Part shown: positions 6,983 to 14,435 of the stretch, piece after piece | Numbering within the stretch: the stretch's first letter is position 1 | Layout of the letters: each line of letters starts with the position of its first letter | Assembly (NCBI GenBank): GCA_012513005.1 | Contig: JAAZCZ010000141.1 | Location: 1-18,942, forward strand | DNA: 18,942 nt | Direction of reading: 5' to 3' | Origin: Oscillospiraceae bacterium | GTDB lineage: Bacteria; Bacillota; Clostridia; Oscillospirales; Oscillospiraceae | Translations under genes and position numbers: made by a program | Notes under the pieces: generated by a model | Told to the model about the DNA's origin: nothing | What the model saw: only the letters and a program-made list of their open reading frames with translations | The model's database searches: none

Positions 6983-8203
6983 ATGAAAAGACATCGTATT
7001 TTTGCAGTGGCACTGTGTATTGTTTTTGCAATAATACTTTCAGCTTGCGCAGCCGGCACAAATATAGCCCAAACACCAAAGCAAAATCAGTCAGATTTAG
7101 AAAACTCTCCGGCAGCGCCTCCTTCGGCAACTGCGGAAATCATTCAGCCGACCGAGACCCCCGACCCTTATGATATAAGGGTAAGAGAGATAATGGCAAA
7201 TATGTCACTAACAGATAAAATTTGCCAGCTTATAGCCATTCGCCCCGAGGTTTTGGGAGGCTCATACCCCACTGTCAATATAAGTGATGAAATAAAAGAA
7301 AAGCTCAGAGACTATCCTGTGAGCGGCATCATTCTTACAATAGTAAATCTAAAAACCCGCGAACAAACACTTAATCTCGCAAGTGAGCTACAAGCTGCCT
7401 CTAAAATCCCGCTTTTTATAGCGGCAGATGAAGAGGGCGGCAAGGTGTCAAGACTGATGAAAGTGCTCGGCACAACAAAATTTAATAGCATGTACAGCTA
7501 CAAGGCCGAGGGTAGTGAAACAGCCTATCAAAACGCACTCACTATAGGCACAGACATGCTATCCTGCGGCTTTAACACGAACTTTGCCCCCGTTGCTGAT
7601 GTGTGGACAAATCCCGCGAACAAGGTAATAGGGGAGCGGGCATACAGTGACGACTATCAGGAAGCAGCAGATTTAGTTTCAGCAGCTGTTAGGGGATTTT
7701 CCGATTCGGGAATAGTTAGCTGCATAAAGCATTTTCCCGGGCACGGAGACACAGAGGAAGATAGTCACGTTGAAGCGGCAATACTAAACAAGGATAAGGA
7801 AGAACTCTTTTCAGGCGAGCTTATTCCCTTTATAAACGGAATTAATGCCGGAGCCGATATGGTGATGATGGGTCATATAACAGTACCCGCAATAGACAGC
7901 AAACCGGCTTCAATGTCAAGAGCAATAGTAACTGACCTTCTGCGCGAGGAGCTTTCTTATTCAGGAGTTATTGTTTGTGATTCAGTTGAAATGGGAGCAG
8001 TTGCAGATATAAAAGAGCCCGAGCGCTGCCTTGAAATACTAAAGGCAGGGGTTGACATAATATTGGGAGTCTCTGATTTGGAGCAGACGGTAGAGCATAT
8101 TAAAGCCGCGGCAGAAAAAGGAGAATACAGCTTAGACGATTTAGACTTAAGTGTGTACAGAGTGCTGATGTTAAAGGCTAAAAAGGGAATTATCCCGCTG
8201 TAA
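6983..8203 (+). CDS. nagZ: Glycoside hydrolase family 3 lipoprotein, beta-N-acetylhexosaminidase (NagZ-like)
   Basis: A 406-residue exported lipoprotein. The signal peptide ends in lipobox LSAC, with lipidated C22, followed by a Pro/Thr/Ser linker to about residue 60. The single GH3 TIM-barrel domain (about 62-400) has DEEGG at 149-153, KHFPGHGDT at 249-257, the DSH that gives NagZ enzymes their Asp-His acid/base dyad (D260, H262), and the nucleophile D333 in VCDSVEMGA. That dyad favours N-acetylhexosaminidase over beta-glucosidase. The likely role is release of N-acetylglucosamine from peptidoglycan fragments at the cell surface. The gene starts 23 nt after the VanW stop behind AAAGGTG, so the two are probably one transcript. 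It is followed by a hairpin terminator. It lacks the extra C-terminal domain some Gram-positive NagZ proteins carry. Confidence 0.92.
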   Translation: MKRHRIFAVALCIVFAIILSACAAGTNIAQTPKQNQSDLENSPAAPPSATAEIIQPTETPDPYDIRVREIMANMSLTDKICQLIAIRPEVLGGSYPTVNISDEIKEKLRDYPVSGIILTIVNLKTREQTLNLASELQAASKIPLFIAADEEGGKVSRLMKVLGTTKFNSMYSYKAEGSETAYQNALTIGTDMLSCGFNTNFAPVADVWTNPANKVIGERAYSDDYQEAADLVSAAVRGFSDSGIVSCIKHFPGHGDTEEDSHVEAAILNKDKEELFSGELIPFINGINAGADMVMMGHITVPAIDSKPASMSRAIVTDLLREELSYSGVIVCDSVEMGAVADIKEPERCLEILKAGVDIILGVSDLEQTVEHIKAAAEKGEYSLDDLDLSVYRVLMLKAKKGIIPL

Positions 8204-8229
8204 TATTTTAATAAATAAAAAATAATAAT

Positions 8230-8256
8230 CGGGGAGCTTATTATTAAAGCTCCCCG
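8230..8256. terminator. Hairpin between convergent nagZ and ymdB genes
   Basis: A perfect 10-bp stem, CGGGGAGCTT (8230-8239) with AAGCTCCCCG (8247-8256), has a 7-nt loop. On the minus strand it is followed by a T-rich stretch, good for ending ymdB. The plus side has a poorer T-tract but sits 26 nt after the nagZ stop. It probably works in both directions. Confidence 0.8.
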
Positions 8257-8277
8257 AAAGTATATATTAAATAATTA

Positions 8278-9051
8278 TTATGTAAACCTAACTGCCTCGA
8301 CCGAAATGCATTTACCGTCCTCGGGATTAATCTTAAATAATGCGCCTTCTAGCTTAGCCTCTCCGGGGGCAGCATCATATCTGCGCGGAACATCGCCCAT
8401 GAATTTGCCGATAGACTGCTCAGGTAAAATTCCCAGAACAGATTCAGCTGCACCGGTCATTCCGAGATCTGTAATATAGCCCATGCCATTTTTCATTACT
8501 CCGGCATCTGAGGTCTGCACATGAGTGTGTGTGCCCCACAGAGCCGAGACCCTGCCGTCTAAAAAGTAGCCCATCGCACGCTTTTCACTGGTAGCTTCAG
8601 CGTGAAAATCGACTAATATTATTTTTATATCGTGGTCTGCAACAATAGCATCAGCGAGCAAAAAGGGATTGTCGGTGTTTACATCAAGAGTAAACCTGCC
8701 CATGAGATTTATTACCAAAACAGGCCCGAAAGCAGTTTCAAAAACTGCAAACCCTCTGCCCGGGCATTGAGGCGCGTAGTTTGCCGGCCTTAAAATATTC
8801 TGATTTTTGTCCAAAAACGGCTGCAGCTCCCACCTCGTCCAAGTGTGATTTCCAAGCGTAATAACGTCAGCACCGGCAGCAAATATCTGCTCTGCCTGTG
8901 CAGGAGTAATACCCACAACATTGGCGTTTTCTCCGTTTACAGCAACAAAATGCACGCCCAGCTCCTGCTTTATGCGGGCAAGATTGCGGCTCAGATATGA
9001 AAGCCCCGGATTTCCGACCACATCTCCGACAGCCAAAACATTAAAAGACAT
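8278..9051 (-). CDS. ymdB: YmdB-family metallophosphoesterase (2',3'-cyclic nucleotide phosphodiesterase)
   Basis: A 257-residue calcineurin-fold phosphodiesterase of the TIGR00282/YmdB family. Metal-ligand candidates are all present: D10 in VGDVVG, E41-N42 in NGENAN, N68-H69 in GNHTW, H150 in FHAEATSEK, and H175/H177 in GTHTHVQTSD. The Bacillus homologue hydrolyses cyclic nucleotides and affects the switch between motility and biofilm. The frame is open 22 codons further, but the ATG at 9051 has GGAG 7 nt upstream and the family N-terminus. In many Firmicutes ymdB follows rny (RNase Y); here it stands alone, divergent from moeA and convergent with nagZ. Confidence 0.93.
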   Translation of the reverse strand: MSFNVLAVGDVVGNPGLSYLSRNLARIKQELGVHFVAVNGENANVVGITPAQAEQIFAAGADVITLGNHTWTRWELQPFLDKNQNILRPANYAPQCPGRGFAVFETAFGPVLVINLMGRFTLDVNTDNPFLLADAIVADHDIKIILVDFHAEATSEKRAMGYFLDGRVSALWGTHTHVQTSDAGVMKNGMGYITDLGMTGAAESVLGILPEQSIGKFMGDVPRRYDAAPGEAKLEGALFKINPEDGKCISVEAVRFT

Positions 9052-9088
9052 ATTATTTCTCCGTTCGTTTTGCGTTTTTGCTTTGATA

Positions 9089-9117
9089 AGTATAACATAA
9101 AGCAAAGTAAGCTTCAA
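9089..9117 (-). promoter_or_regulatory. Predicted ymdB promoter
   Basis: On the minus strand, -35 TTGAAG (9112-9117), a 17-nt spacer and -10 TATACT (9089-9094) lie about 40 nt upstream of the ymdB ATG. Consensus match only. Confidence 0.6.
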
Positions 9118-9138
9118 ACAAAAGACAAGCGGGAAAGA

Positions 9139-9167
9139 TTGAAACTGCAGTGTTTTTGATATAAAAT
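9139..9167 (+). promoter_or_regulatory. Predicted moeA promoter
   Basis: The -35 TTGAAA (9139-9144), a 17-nt spacer and -10 TAAAAT (9162-9167) read toward moeA. A second candidate, TTGATA (9156-9161) with AATAAT (9179-9184), overlaps it, so the exact site is uncertain. I see no Moco riboswitch in the leader. Confidence 0.45.
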
Positions 9168-9234
9168 ATTAAAAGCAAAATAATTTGAGTTTTAGTATAG
9201 CTATTTTATTAAACAGACTGGTAAAGGTGATTTT

Positions 9235-11136
9235 ATGGGATTTGCTTATCTGACAAACATCCCCTTAGAAAAAGCTAGGGAGGATTACATAGACTTTCTT
9301 GAAAAGCGGGGATTTTCCGCAAAAACCGAGACAGTTAAAACGGTGCACGCAGCAGGCAGGATAACAGCCGAGCCTGTCTACGCAAAAATAAACGCGCCGC
9401 ACTACGCAGCTTCGGCAATGGATGGAGTAGCTATTATCGCTGCAGACAGCTTTGGGGCAACGGAAACAACGCCCAAGGTAATTGCAAAAGAAAACTACGC
9501 TATAGTAGATACCGGCGATCCTGTGCCAAATGAATTTGATGCAGTTGTTATGGTTGAGGAGATAATTAATAACGATGACGGCAGCATCACCCTCCATGAG
9601 GCTGCAAATCCTTGGCAGCACATACGGCAGATAGGCGAGGATATCTGCGCAGGCGAAATGATACTCACTTCCAAAACAAAAGTAAGCCCTGCTGCTGTGG
9701 GTGCGATGATTGCAGGCGGTGTTACCGAGCTTTCTGTAATAAAAAAACCTGTAGTCGGCATAATACCGACAGGGGATGAAATTGTGCCGTCAGACACTGT
9801 GCCGAAGGCAGGGGAGATACTCGAATTTAACTCCTCAATAATATCTGCAATTCTAAGTGAAAACAGCGCAGAGCCAAAAGTATACGACATAGTTAAAGAC
9901 AATTTGGAAGATATAAAAAACGCCCTGCAAAAAGCCTGCAATGACTGCGACATCGTGATACTAAACGCAGGCACATCAGCCGGCAGGGAAGACTTCGGCA
10001 GGGAGGCTATTTCGGAGCTGGGCGAGTGCCTTTATCACGGAATTGCAATAAAACCGGGCAAACCTGCAATTTTAGGCGCGGTGGGAAAAGTGCCGGTGCT
10101 GGGCATTCCGGGCTATCCTGTTTCTGCAATTATTGTTATCGAGGAGCTTTTAAATCCTCTGATTTCCCATATAAGCAGCACTGCAGCAAAGAAAAAATAC
10201 ACCGAGGCAATACTCACAAGACAAATTCTATCCGGTCTTAAATACAAAGAATTTGTGCGTGTAAAAATGGGCTATGTCGGCAACATACTCACAGCCACAC
10301 CACTTGCAAGGGGCGCCGGTGTCGTGTCGTCATTTATGAAGGCAGACGGAATACTCGAAATCCCGCAAAACACAGAGGGTTACAAAGCCGGGGAAAAAGT
10401 TCGCATTAGGCTCCTGTCAGACGAAGAGCAACTAAAAAACACTCTTGTAATAATAGGTAGCCATGACCCGCTTATAGACGAGCTTTCTGAACTCATTCAT
10501 GCCGAAGATAGCAGCAAGTATTTAAGCTCCTCACATGTCGGCTCGATGGGCGGAATAATGGCAATAAAAAGAAAAGAAGCGCATGCAGCCGGCTGCCACC
10601 TGCTTGATGCCGAGACAGGCAAATATAATATCCCCTATATTAAAAAACATTTCCCGCAGGGAGGAGTCAGATTAATATCCTGCGTGGGCAGAATTCAGGG
10701 GCTTATGACAGCAAAGAATAACCCACATAATATAAAAAGCTTATCAGATATAACAAAGGATGGCTTGCGTTATGTAAACCGTCAAAAAGGCTCCGGCACA
10801 AGGGTGCTTCTAGACTACCTCTGCCGTGAGCAGAACATAGACACAGAAAATATAAAAGGCTACGACAGAGAGGAATTAACTCACACATCGGTTGCGGTGC
10901 AAATAGCATCGGGCTCAGCCGATGTCGGGCTCGGCATATATTCGGCAGCAGCTCTTTATAATCTTGATTTTATTCCCATTAAAACAGAGCAGTATTCGCT
11001 GCTTGTGTTAGAGTCAGAACAAAGTAGCCCAATGGTAAAAAAGCTTATAGAGACGCTAAAAAGCGAAAAGTTCAGGAAAAAAATTGAGCAAATGGGCGGC
11101 TATACCTTAGATTCCCCGGGAGAGATATTGTACTAA
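9235..11136 (+). CDS. moeA: MoeA molybdenum/tungsten insertase fused to a PBP-like domain
   Basis: MoeA-type enzymes insert molybdate or tungstate into adenylated molybdopterin. Residues 1-400 are a complete MoeA: SAMDGVA at 60-66, the MoCF fold with PTGDEI (178-183) and NAGTSAGREDF (244-254), KPGKPAILG (273-281), GIPGYPVSA (290-298), and the C-terminal barrel to about 395. Residues 403-633 form a second domain of the periplasmic-binding-protein-like type found on some archaeal and clostridial MoeA proteins, with HAAGCHLLD and KGSGTRVLLDYL. It has no signal peptide, so this domain acts in the cytoplasm, perhaps sensing or handing over the oxyanion or a precursor (inference). The ATG follows AAAGGTG. 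An AOR and a MoaD-like gene lie about 1-3 kb downstream on the other strand, so W may be the metal. Confidence 0.93.
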   Translation: MGFAYLTNIPLEKAREDYIDFLEKRGFSAKTETVKTVHAAGRITAEPVYAKINAPHYAASAMDGVAIIAADSFGATETTPKVIAKENYAIVDTGDPVPNEFDAVVMVEEIINNDDGSITLHEAANPWQHIRQIGEDICAGEMILTSKTKVSPAAVGAMIAGGVTELSVIKKPVVGIIPTGDEIVPSDTVPKAGEILEFNSSIISAILSENSAEPKVYDIVKDNLEDIKNALQKACNDCDIVILNAGTSAGREDFGREAISELGECLYHGIAIKPGKPAILGAVGKVPVLGIPGYPVSAIIVIEELLNPLISHISSTAAKKKYTEAILTRQILSGLKYKEFVRVKMGYVGNILTATPLARGAGVVSSFMKADGILEIPQNTEGYKAGEKVRIRLLSDEEQLKNTLVIIGSHDPLIDELSELIHAEDSSKYLSSSHVGSMGGIMAIKRKEAHAAGCHLLDAETGKYNIPYIKKHFPQGGVRLISCVGRIQGLMTAKNNPHNIKSLSDITKDGLRYVNRQKGSGTRVLLDYLCREQNIDTENIKGYDREELTHTSVAVQIASGSADVGLGIYSAAALYNLDFIPIKTEQYSLLVLESEQSSPMVKKLIETLKSEKFRKKIEQMGGYTLDSPGEILY

Positions 11137-11140
11137 AGTG

Positions 11141-11620
11141 ATGGAGATAAAAAGAAGAAAAAACCCCAGACTGTTAGGCCACGATTACAGCAAATTCGGT
11201 ACATACTTTGTAACGATATGCACATTTAATCGCCGGAAAATATTGTGCGAGTTAAGTGGCGAAAACGCGGCTCTCACTTTTATCGGAGAAATAGTAAAAA
11301 GCCAGATATTCGCTGTTCAGAAAAGATATGAAATAATAATAGACAAGTATGTAATAATGCCGAATCACGTACACATGCTCATTTCAATCCCCAAACCCAA
11401 AATAGCAGAGGATACCAGTATTGCTATTACAGATGTAGTTTGTACACTCAAATCTATAACAACCAAACTTGCCAACAGAGAAGATAAAACTAAGGGACGA
11501 AAAGTATGGCAGCGTTCATTCTATGATCGCATTGTCAGGGATGAAAAAGAATACCTTAAGATTTGGGAATATATTGAAACAAATCAATTAATGTGGCATG
11601 AAGATCGTTTCTTTTTATAG
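11141..11620 (+). CDS. REP-associated tyrosine transposase (RAYT, Y1_Tnp family)
   Basis: A 159-residue single-strand DNA transposase-like protein of the IS200/REP-associated group. The N-terminal RRKNPRLLGHDYSKFGTYFVTICT is typical of RAYTs. The HUH metal site is in MPNHVHMLI (H76, H78), and the catalytic Tyr is probably Y144 in IWEYIETN. It appears intact. A GTG lies directly before the chosen ATG, which begins 4 nt after the moeA stop; I see no close ribosome binding site, only GGGAGAGA about 17 nt upstream, so translation may depend on moeA. Unlike an insertion sequence it has no terminal repeats or target duplication that I can see. Three REP palindromes follow within 500 bp, its expected substrates. 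Confidence 0.88.
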   Translation: MEIKRRKNPRLLGHDYSKFGTYFVTICTFNRRKILCELSGENAALTFIGEIVKSQIFAVQKRYEIIIDKYVIMPNHVHMLISIPKPKIAEDTSIAITDVVCTLKSITTKLANREDKTKGRKVWQRSFYDRIVRDEKEYLKIWEYIETNQLMWHEDRFFL

Positions 11621-11802
11621 CATCGCAAAAGTTGCAGAGTGAGGATTAATTGCGTGTAGACAAAAATCAAATCGCTATGTATAGATTAGTAAGATGCTAA
11701 TAAAGGGTGTAAGCGGATAGTATACAGTTTTATTATAAAAGATACGTCAACGAGGGTGGGGATTACAAACCTAGTTCAAAAAAACCAATGGTGTATAAAA
11801 AA

Positions 11803-11835
11803 GGACGTAGGGGAGGGGCTCTGCTCCTCCCAAAA
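11803..11835 (+). repeat. REP-type palindrome, direct copy 1
   Basis: Core at 11807-11831: GTAG, then stem GGGAGGGGC, loop TCT, stem GCTCCTCCC (nine pairs, one of them G-T). GTAG directly before a short GC-rich hairpin is the known layout of REPs recognised by RAYTs. A 33-nt stretch here is identical to the copy at 12089-12121. Confidence 0.8.
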
Positions 11836-11915
11836 AGAGGCAAAGAACGACTACAATTTTTTAGGGCTCTTCGTCTAAAAATGCCTTTGTAAATGCCCGG
11901 CAAACCGGGGTAGGC

Positions 11916-11940
11916 GGGCGGAGTAGAACCCCGCCCCTAC
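11916..11940 (-). repeat. REP-type palindrome, inverted copy
   Basis: On the minus strand: GTAG, stem GGGCGGGGT, loop TCT, stem ACTCCGCCC. It differs from the direct copies at four stem positions that make two compensatory pair changes (A-T to C-G and C-G to T-A), while the G-T pair and the loop are kept. CCGG-containing sequences flank it on both sides. Confidence 0.78.
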
Positions 11941-12088
11941 GGCAAAAACCGGTAGAAATGCAAACTGTTTTTTATCGCAATAAAAATGTTTGTTTAGAAT
12001 GGGAACGACGGGTGACAGTAGGGTGCTTTCCTAAAACGGAAGCTAATATTTTTTGCAACTTAGGTTATGATCGCAAATATAAATTTCC

Positions 12089-12121
12089 GGACGTAGGGGA
12101 GGGGCTCTGCTCCTCCCAAAA
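12089..12121 (+). repeat. REP-type palindrome, direct copy 2
   Basis: Identical to the copy at 11803-11835 over 33 nt, with the hairpin core at 12093-12117. The flanks differ completely, so this is a dispersed unit and not part of a longer duplication. Confidence 0.8.
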
Positions 12122-12131
12122 CATAAAGACA

Positions 12132-12164
12132 TGTACCATTTTCAGCAAAATAGCACATGGTACA
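12132..12164. repeat. Inverted repeat near the end of the moaD region
   Basis: TGTACCAT (12132-12139) and ATGGTACA (12157-12164) form a perfect 8-bp inverted repeat with a 17-nt interior. A palindromic TTGTACAA follows at about 12170-12177. The function is unknown; it could be a hairpin or a protein-binding site. Confidence 0.5.
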
Positions 12165-12180
12165 AGATTTTGTACAAATT

Positions 12181-12216
12181 AAGCGGGCGGCATATTTTAT
12201 AATATGCCGCCCGCTT
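12181..12216. terminator. Strong hairpin downstream of the moaD-like gene
   Basis: A perfect 16-bp stem (12181-12196 with 12201-12216) closes on loop TTAT, 18 nt past the stop of the moaD-like gene. GC-rich at the base, it would end the minus-strand operon. The T-tracts on both sides are weak (AATTTG on the minus strand), so termination efficiency is uncertain. Confidence 0.65.
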
Positions 12217-12234
12217 ACTATATGGTTCTAATTT

Positions 12235-12489
12235 TTATCCGCCTGCAACTGCAGGAGCTAAGTAAACAACATCACCGGATTTAAGCTTAGTTCTCGGTCC
12301 TGCTTTTTTGCAATTAACTGCAATAATGCAGCCCTCAACATCCTGCTTTGTGACTTTTGTCCCGGGATTTAATCTTCGCGCTTCCTCCAGCACAAAAGGA
12401 AAAATCTCCCTAACGGTTTTAACATCAAGCACAAGCTCTTTTACACCGCTGTCTAATCTCAGCACACCAAAAAGCTTAACTGTTATCAT
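12235..12489 (-). CDS. MoaD/ThiS-family sulfur-carrier protein
   Basis: An 84-residue ubiquitin-like protein (beta-grasp fold). It begins MITVKLFGVLR and ends VVYLAPAVAGG; the terminal Gly-Gly is the adenylation and thiocarboxylation site used in molybdopterin dithiolene synthesis. Its ATG overlaps the AOR stop in an ATGA, so it is translationally coupled to AOR. MoaD-like genes commonly travel with tungsten AORs and are thought to serve tungstopterin synthesis. ThiS (thiamine) is the main alternative by fold, but the AOR link makes the pterin role far more likely. No moaE or moeB partner is in the window. Confidence 0.88.
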   Translation of the reverse strand: MITVKLFGVLRLDSGVKELVLDVKTVREIFPFVLEEARRLNPGTKVTKQDVEGCIIAVNCKKAGPRTKLKSGDVVYLAPAVAGG

Positions 12490-14408
12490 TTTCTAATTCC
12501 CAGAAGCCTGAGTTTAAGCCAACCGGGTAGCCCCTTTGAAGACCAGCCGCGCGCCCTATAGTAGGTTTTCTTCATTCTTTCAAGAGGCACAACGGTGTTC
12601 TTTTTGCCTTCCTCCTGCATTTCGTCTGTTAGTCTTTTTGGAAGCGTATCATCTTCCGCAGAGACACCAAACTTAGCATTCAAAGCCCGCTCGATATTAT
12701 AGCTACGATCGCCAATTCGCAAAAATTTGCCGATGGTCATCCTCATACCCAAGGCGTATTTAATCTCGTAGGTATGCGGAATTAAGGGCAAGTTAATACA
12801 TGCAAGAAGCGGGAACCAATTTAGAATCCTCACAACAGGACCTGCCAGAGGAATAACTGCATTTACAATGCTTGTAATTATCCCGTTCGGCTTATTAACC
12901 AAAAGTGCTGGGAACACCGAAAAAGAGGTAAAAAGACATTGACCTGACGAGGATATTGCCTCCATAAAGTTTTGCATAAACATACAAAGATCAGGCTTAC
13001 CGAATCTTGTTTGGGCATTGGCTCTTAGCCCTAGCCCCTCAAGTATAACCAGATATCCGCCGTTTAAGTGACACCCGCCGCGGTTAGACACCGCATAACC
13101 GAGACCCTGCCCCACAGCGCGTCTCGGCTCATAGGCAGACAGCTCCATGCCCTTAGACTGAATTGCAAAATCTTCACCGCCGTATTTTTGGCTTAATATA
13201 CGGCTGCCCTCGGCAAGCTCATTTCCGACACCTCGCCTGTGCGCAATATCATCCAAAACAGCAGAAATGTTATCAGGCTTGCCAAACTCGAGGCCATTTT
13301 TCCACAGCCCTTTTTGGTTTGCCTCCATTGCCCAGGCGAGTGTGCCTGCCGTTGAAATTGAGTCCATACCCAGCTCGTCAATCTCGTAGTTCCAGCGACA
13401 CACGGCGTTAACATCGTTAATACCCTGATTCGGACCCATAAGCCCAAGCGTCTCAAGCTCGGGACCTTTTACCTTCTTGCCGTCAACCATAACAACACGC
13501 GAGCAGCGAATAGGGCAGGAGAGACAGCCGTTATTGCTTACATTCTCCTCCTCTGCCAAAGCCTCACCGCTCACAAGCTCAAAGTCCTCAAACCTGCCCT
13601 CGGAGAAGTTGCGGGTTGCAAGCATTCCGCTCATCTGCATCGGACTAACTAAGCTTGCAGTACCGAGTCTGGGCAGCTGATTGCCGGTTATAGGATGCGA
13701 TTTAAGAGAATTAATCCACTTTTTATTAAGTGCAGCAACCTTTTCAGCGTTGTGCACAGTGATTTTATAATCACCCGTTGAAACAAGCCCTTTTATATTT
13801 TTACTTCCGAAAACAGCTCCGGTGCCGCCTCTGCCGGAAGCGCGCTCACCGCTTATAACGCAGGCATAGCGCACAAGGTTTTCACCCGCAGGTCCTATTA
13901 CTGCCATGCCGCAGCGTACCTTTTTCCCGTGCAGCTCGTCCATTTTCTTTTGAAGTGCTTCCTGAGCTTCGGATACCTTAAGCCCCCAAATTCCGCTCGC
14001 ATCGTGAAAATTAATGTTCCCGTCTGAAATCTCAATCCAGGTAGGGCTTTTACATTTGCCTCTTATAATAAGTGCATCAATCCCCGATTTTTTGAGATAG
14101 TACCCAAAGTTTCCGCCGCTGTTAGAAGAGGTTGTGATACCCGTCAAAGGAGACAGTGCAGAAATATTAAAACGGTTTGAGCTCGGCGCATTTGTGCCTG
14201 TTAGGGGACCTGTTGAAATTACTATGATATTATTGCCGCCCAGCGGATTTTCACCGCCTGTGAAGTTGTCATACAGTATTTTAGAGGCCATGGCCTTGCC
14301 TCCCAAATACATTTCTCTTTCCTTATCAGACCAGGGATACTCACGAACCTGCTTGGAATACAGGTCAATTTCGCAAACCCTGCCTGCGTAACCCGAGTAC
14401 TTAGTCAT
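12486..14408 (-). CDS. Aldehyde:ferredoxin oxidoreductase family protein (tungsten enzyme)
   Basis: A 640-residue AOR-family enzyme that oxidises aldehydes to acids (or the reverse) with ferredoxin, using tungsto-bispterin and one [4Fe-4S] cluster in the cytoplasm. The N-terminal domain starts GYAGRVCEIDL and has YLGGKAM and GPLTGTNAPSS. Cluster cysteines are C295, C298 and C302 (CLSCPIRC) plus C491. The first pterin motif, DELGMD (344-349), is close to the family DxxGLD. The second, normally DxxGLC, reads SSSGQC (486-491) and lacks the Asp. Substrate cannot be told from sequence. GGGGGAGAAAG precedes the ATG. It lies 27 nt after panB and overlaps the MoaD-like gene by 4 nt, with which it forms a functional pair. 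Confidence 0.92.
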   Translation of the reverse strand: MTKYSGYAGRVCEIDLYSKQVREYPWSDKEREMYLGGKAMASKILYDNFTGGENPLGGNNIIVISTGPLTGTNAPSSNRFNISALSPLTGITTSSNSGGNFGYYLKKSGIDALIIRGKCKSPTWIEISDGNINFHDASGIWGLKVSEAQEALQKKMDELHGKKVRCGMAVIGPAGENLVRYACVISGERASGRGGTGAVFGSKNIKGLVSTGDYKITVHNAEKVAALNKKWINSLKSHPITGNQLPRLGTASLVSPMQMSGMLATRNFSEGRFEDFELVSGEALAEEENVSNNGCLSCPIRCSRVVMVDGKKVKGPELETLGLMGPNQGINDVNAVCRWNYEIDELGMDSISTAGTLAWAMEANQKGLWKNGLEFGKPDNISAVLDDIAHRRGVGNELAEGSRILSQKYGGEDFAIQSKGMELSAYEPRRAVGQGLGYAVSNRGGCHLNGGYLVILEGLGLRANAQTRFGKPDLCMFMQNFMEAISSSGQCLFTSFSVFPALLVNKPNGIITSIVNAVIPLAGPVVRILNWFPLLACINLPLIPHTYEIKYALGMRMTIGKFLRIGDRSYNIERALNAKFGVSAEDDTLPKRLTDEMQEEGKKNTVVPLERMKKTYYRARGWSSKGLPGWLKLRLLGIRK

Positions 14409-14435
14409 CTTTCTCCCCCCAAAAAGTAATAAGAA

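Larger units (their letters stand above)
11621..12234. other. Gene-poor spacer holding the REP cluster
   Basis: This 614-bp gap between the RAYT and the moaD-like gene has no convincing coding sequence. It carries three REP palindromes, a separate inverted repeat at 12132-12164, a strong hairpin at 12181-12216, and a weak 7-bp inverted repeat, TTTTTAG/CTAAAAA, at 11858-11881. A 74-codon open frame at 11958-12182 runs through the second direct REP and looks accidental. Confidence 0.75.

Noticed and set aside
6619..7059. 146-codon minus-strand frame across the EPTP repeat
   Set aside because: It is a shadow of the 12-bp repeat: it consists of repeated Val/Arg/Glu units and spans two real genes on the other strand.
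9168..9234. Moco or tungsten riboswitch before moeA
   Set aside because: The leader is short and AT-rich, with no GC-rich helices matching that class.
11141..12121. Complete IS200/IS605 insertion sequence
   Set aside because: There are no element ends around the gene or tnpB partner; the protein and GTAG hairpins fit a RAYT/REP pair better.
11803..12121. CRISPR array
   Set aside because: Only three palindromes, one of them inverted, at irregular spacing of more than 100 bp, with no cas genes.
11958..12182. 74-codon open frame in the REP region
   Set aside because: It reads through REP copy 2 and the inverted repeat, has no credible ribosome binding site, and its composition is unlike the other proteins here.
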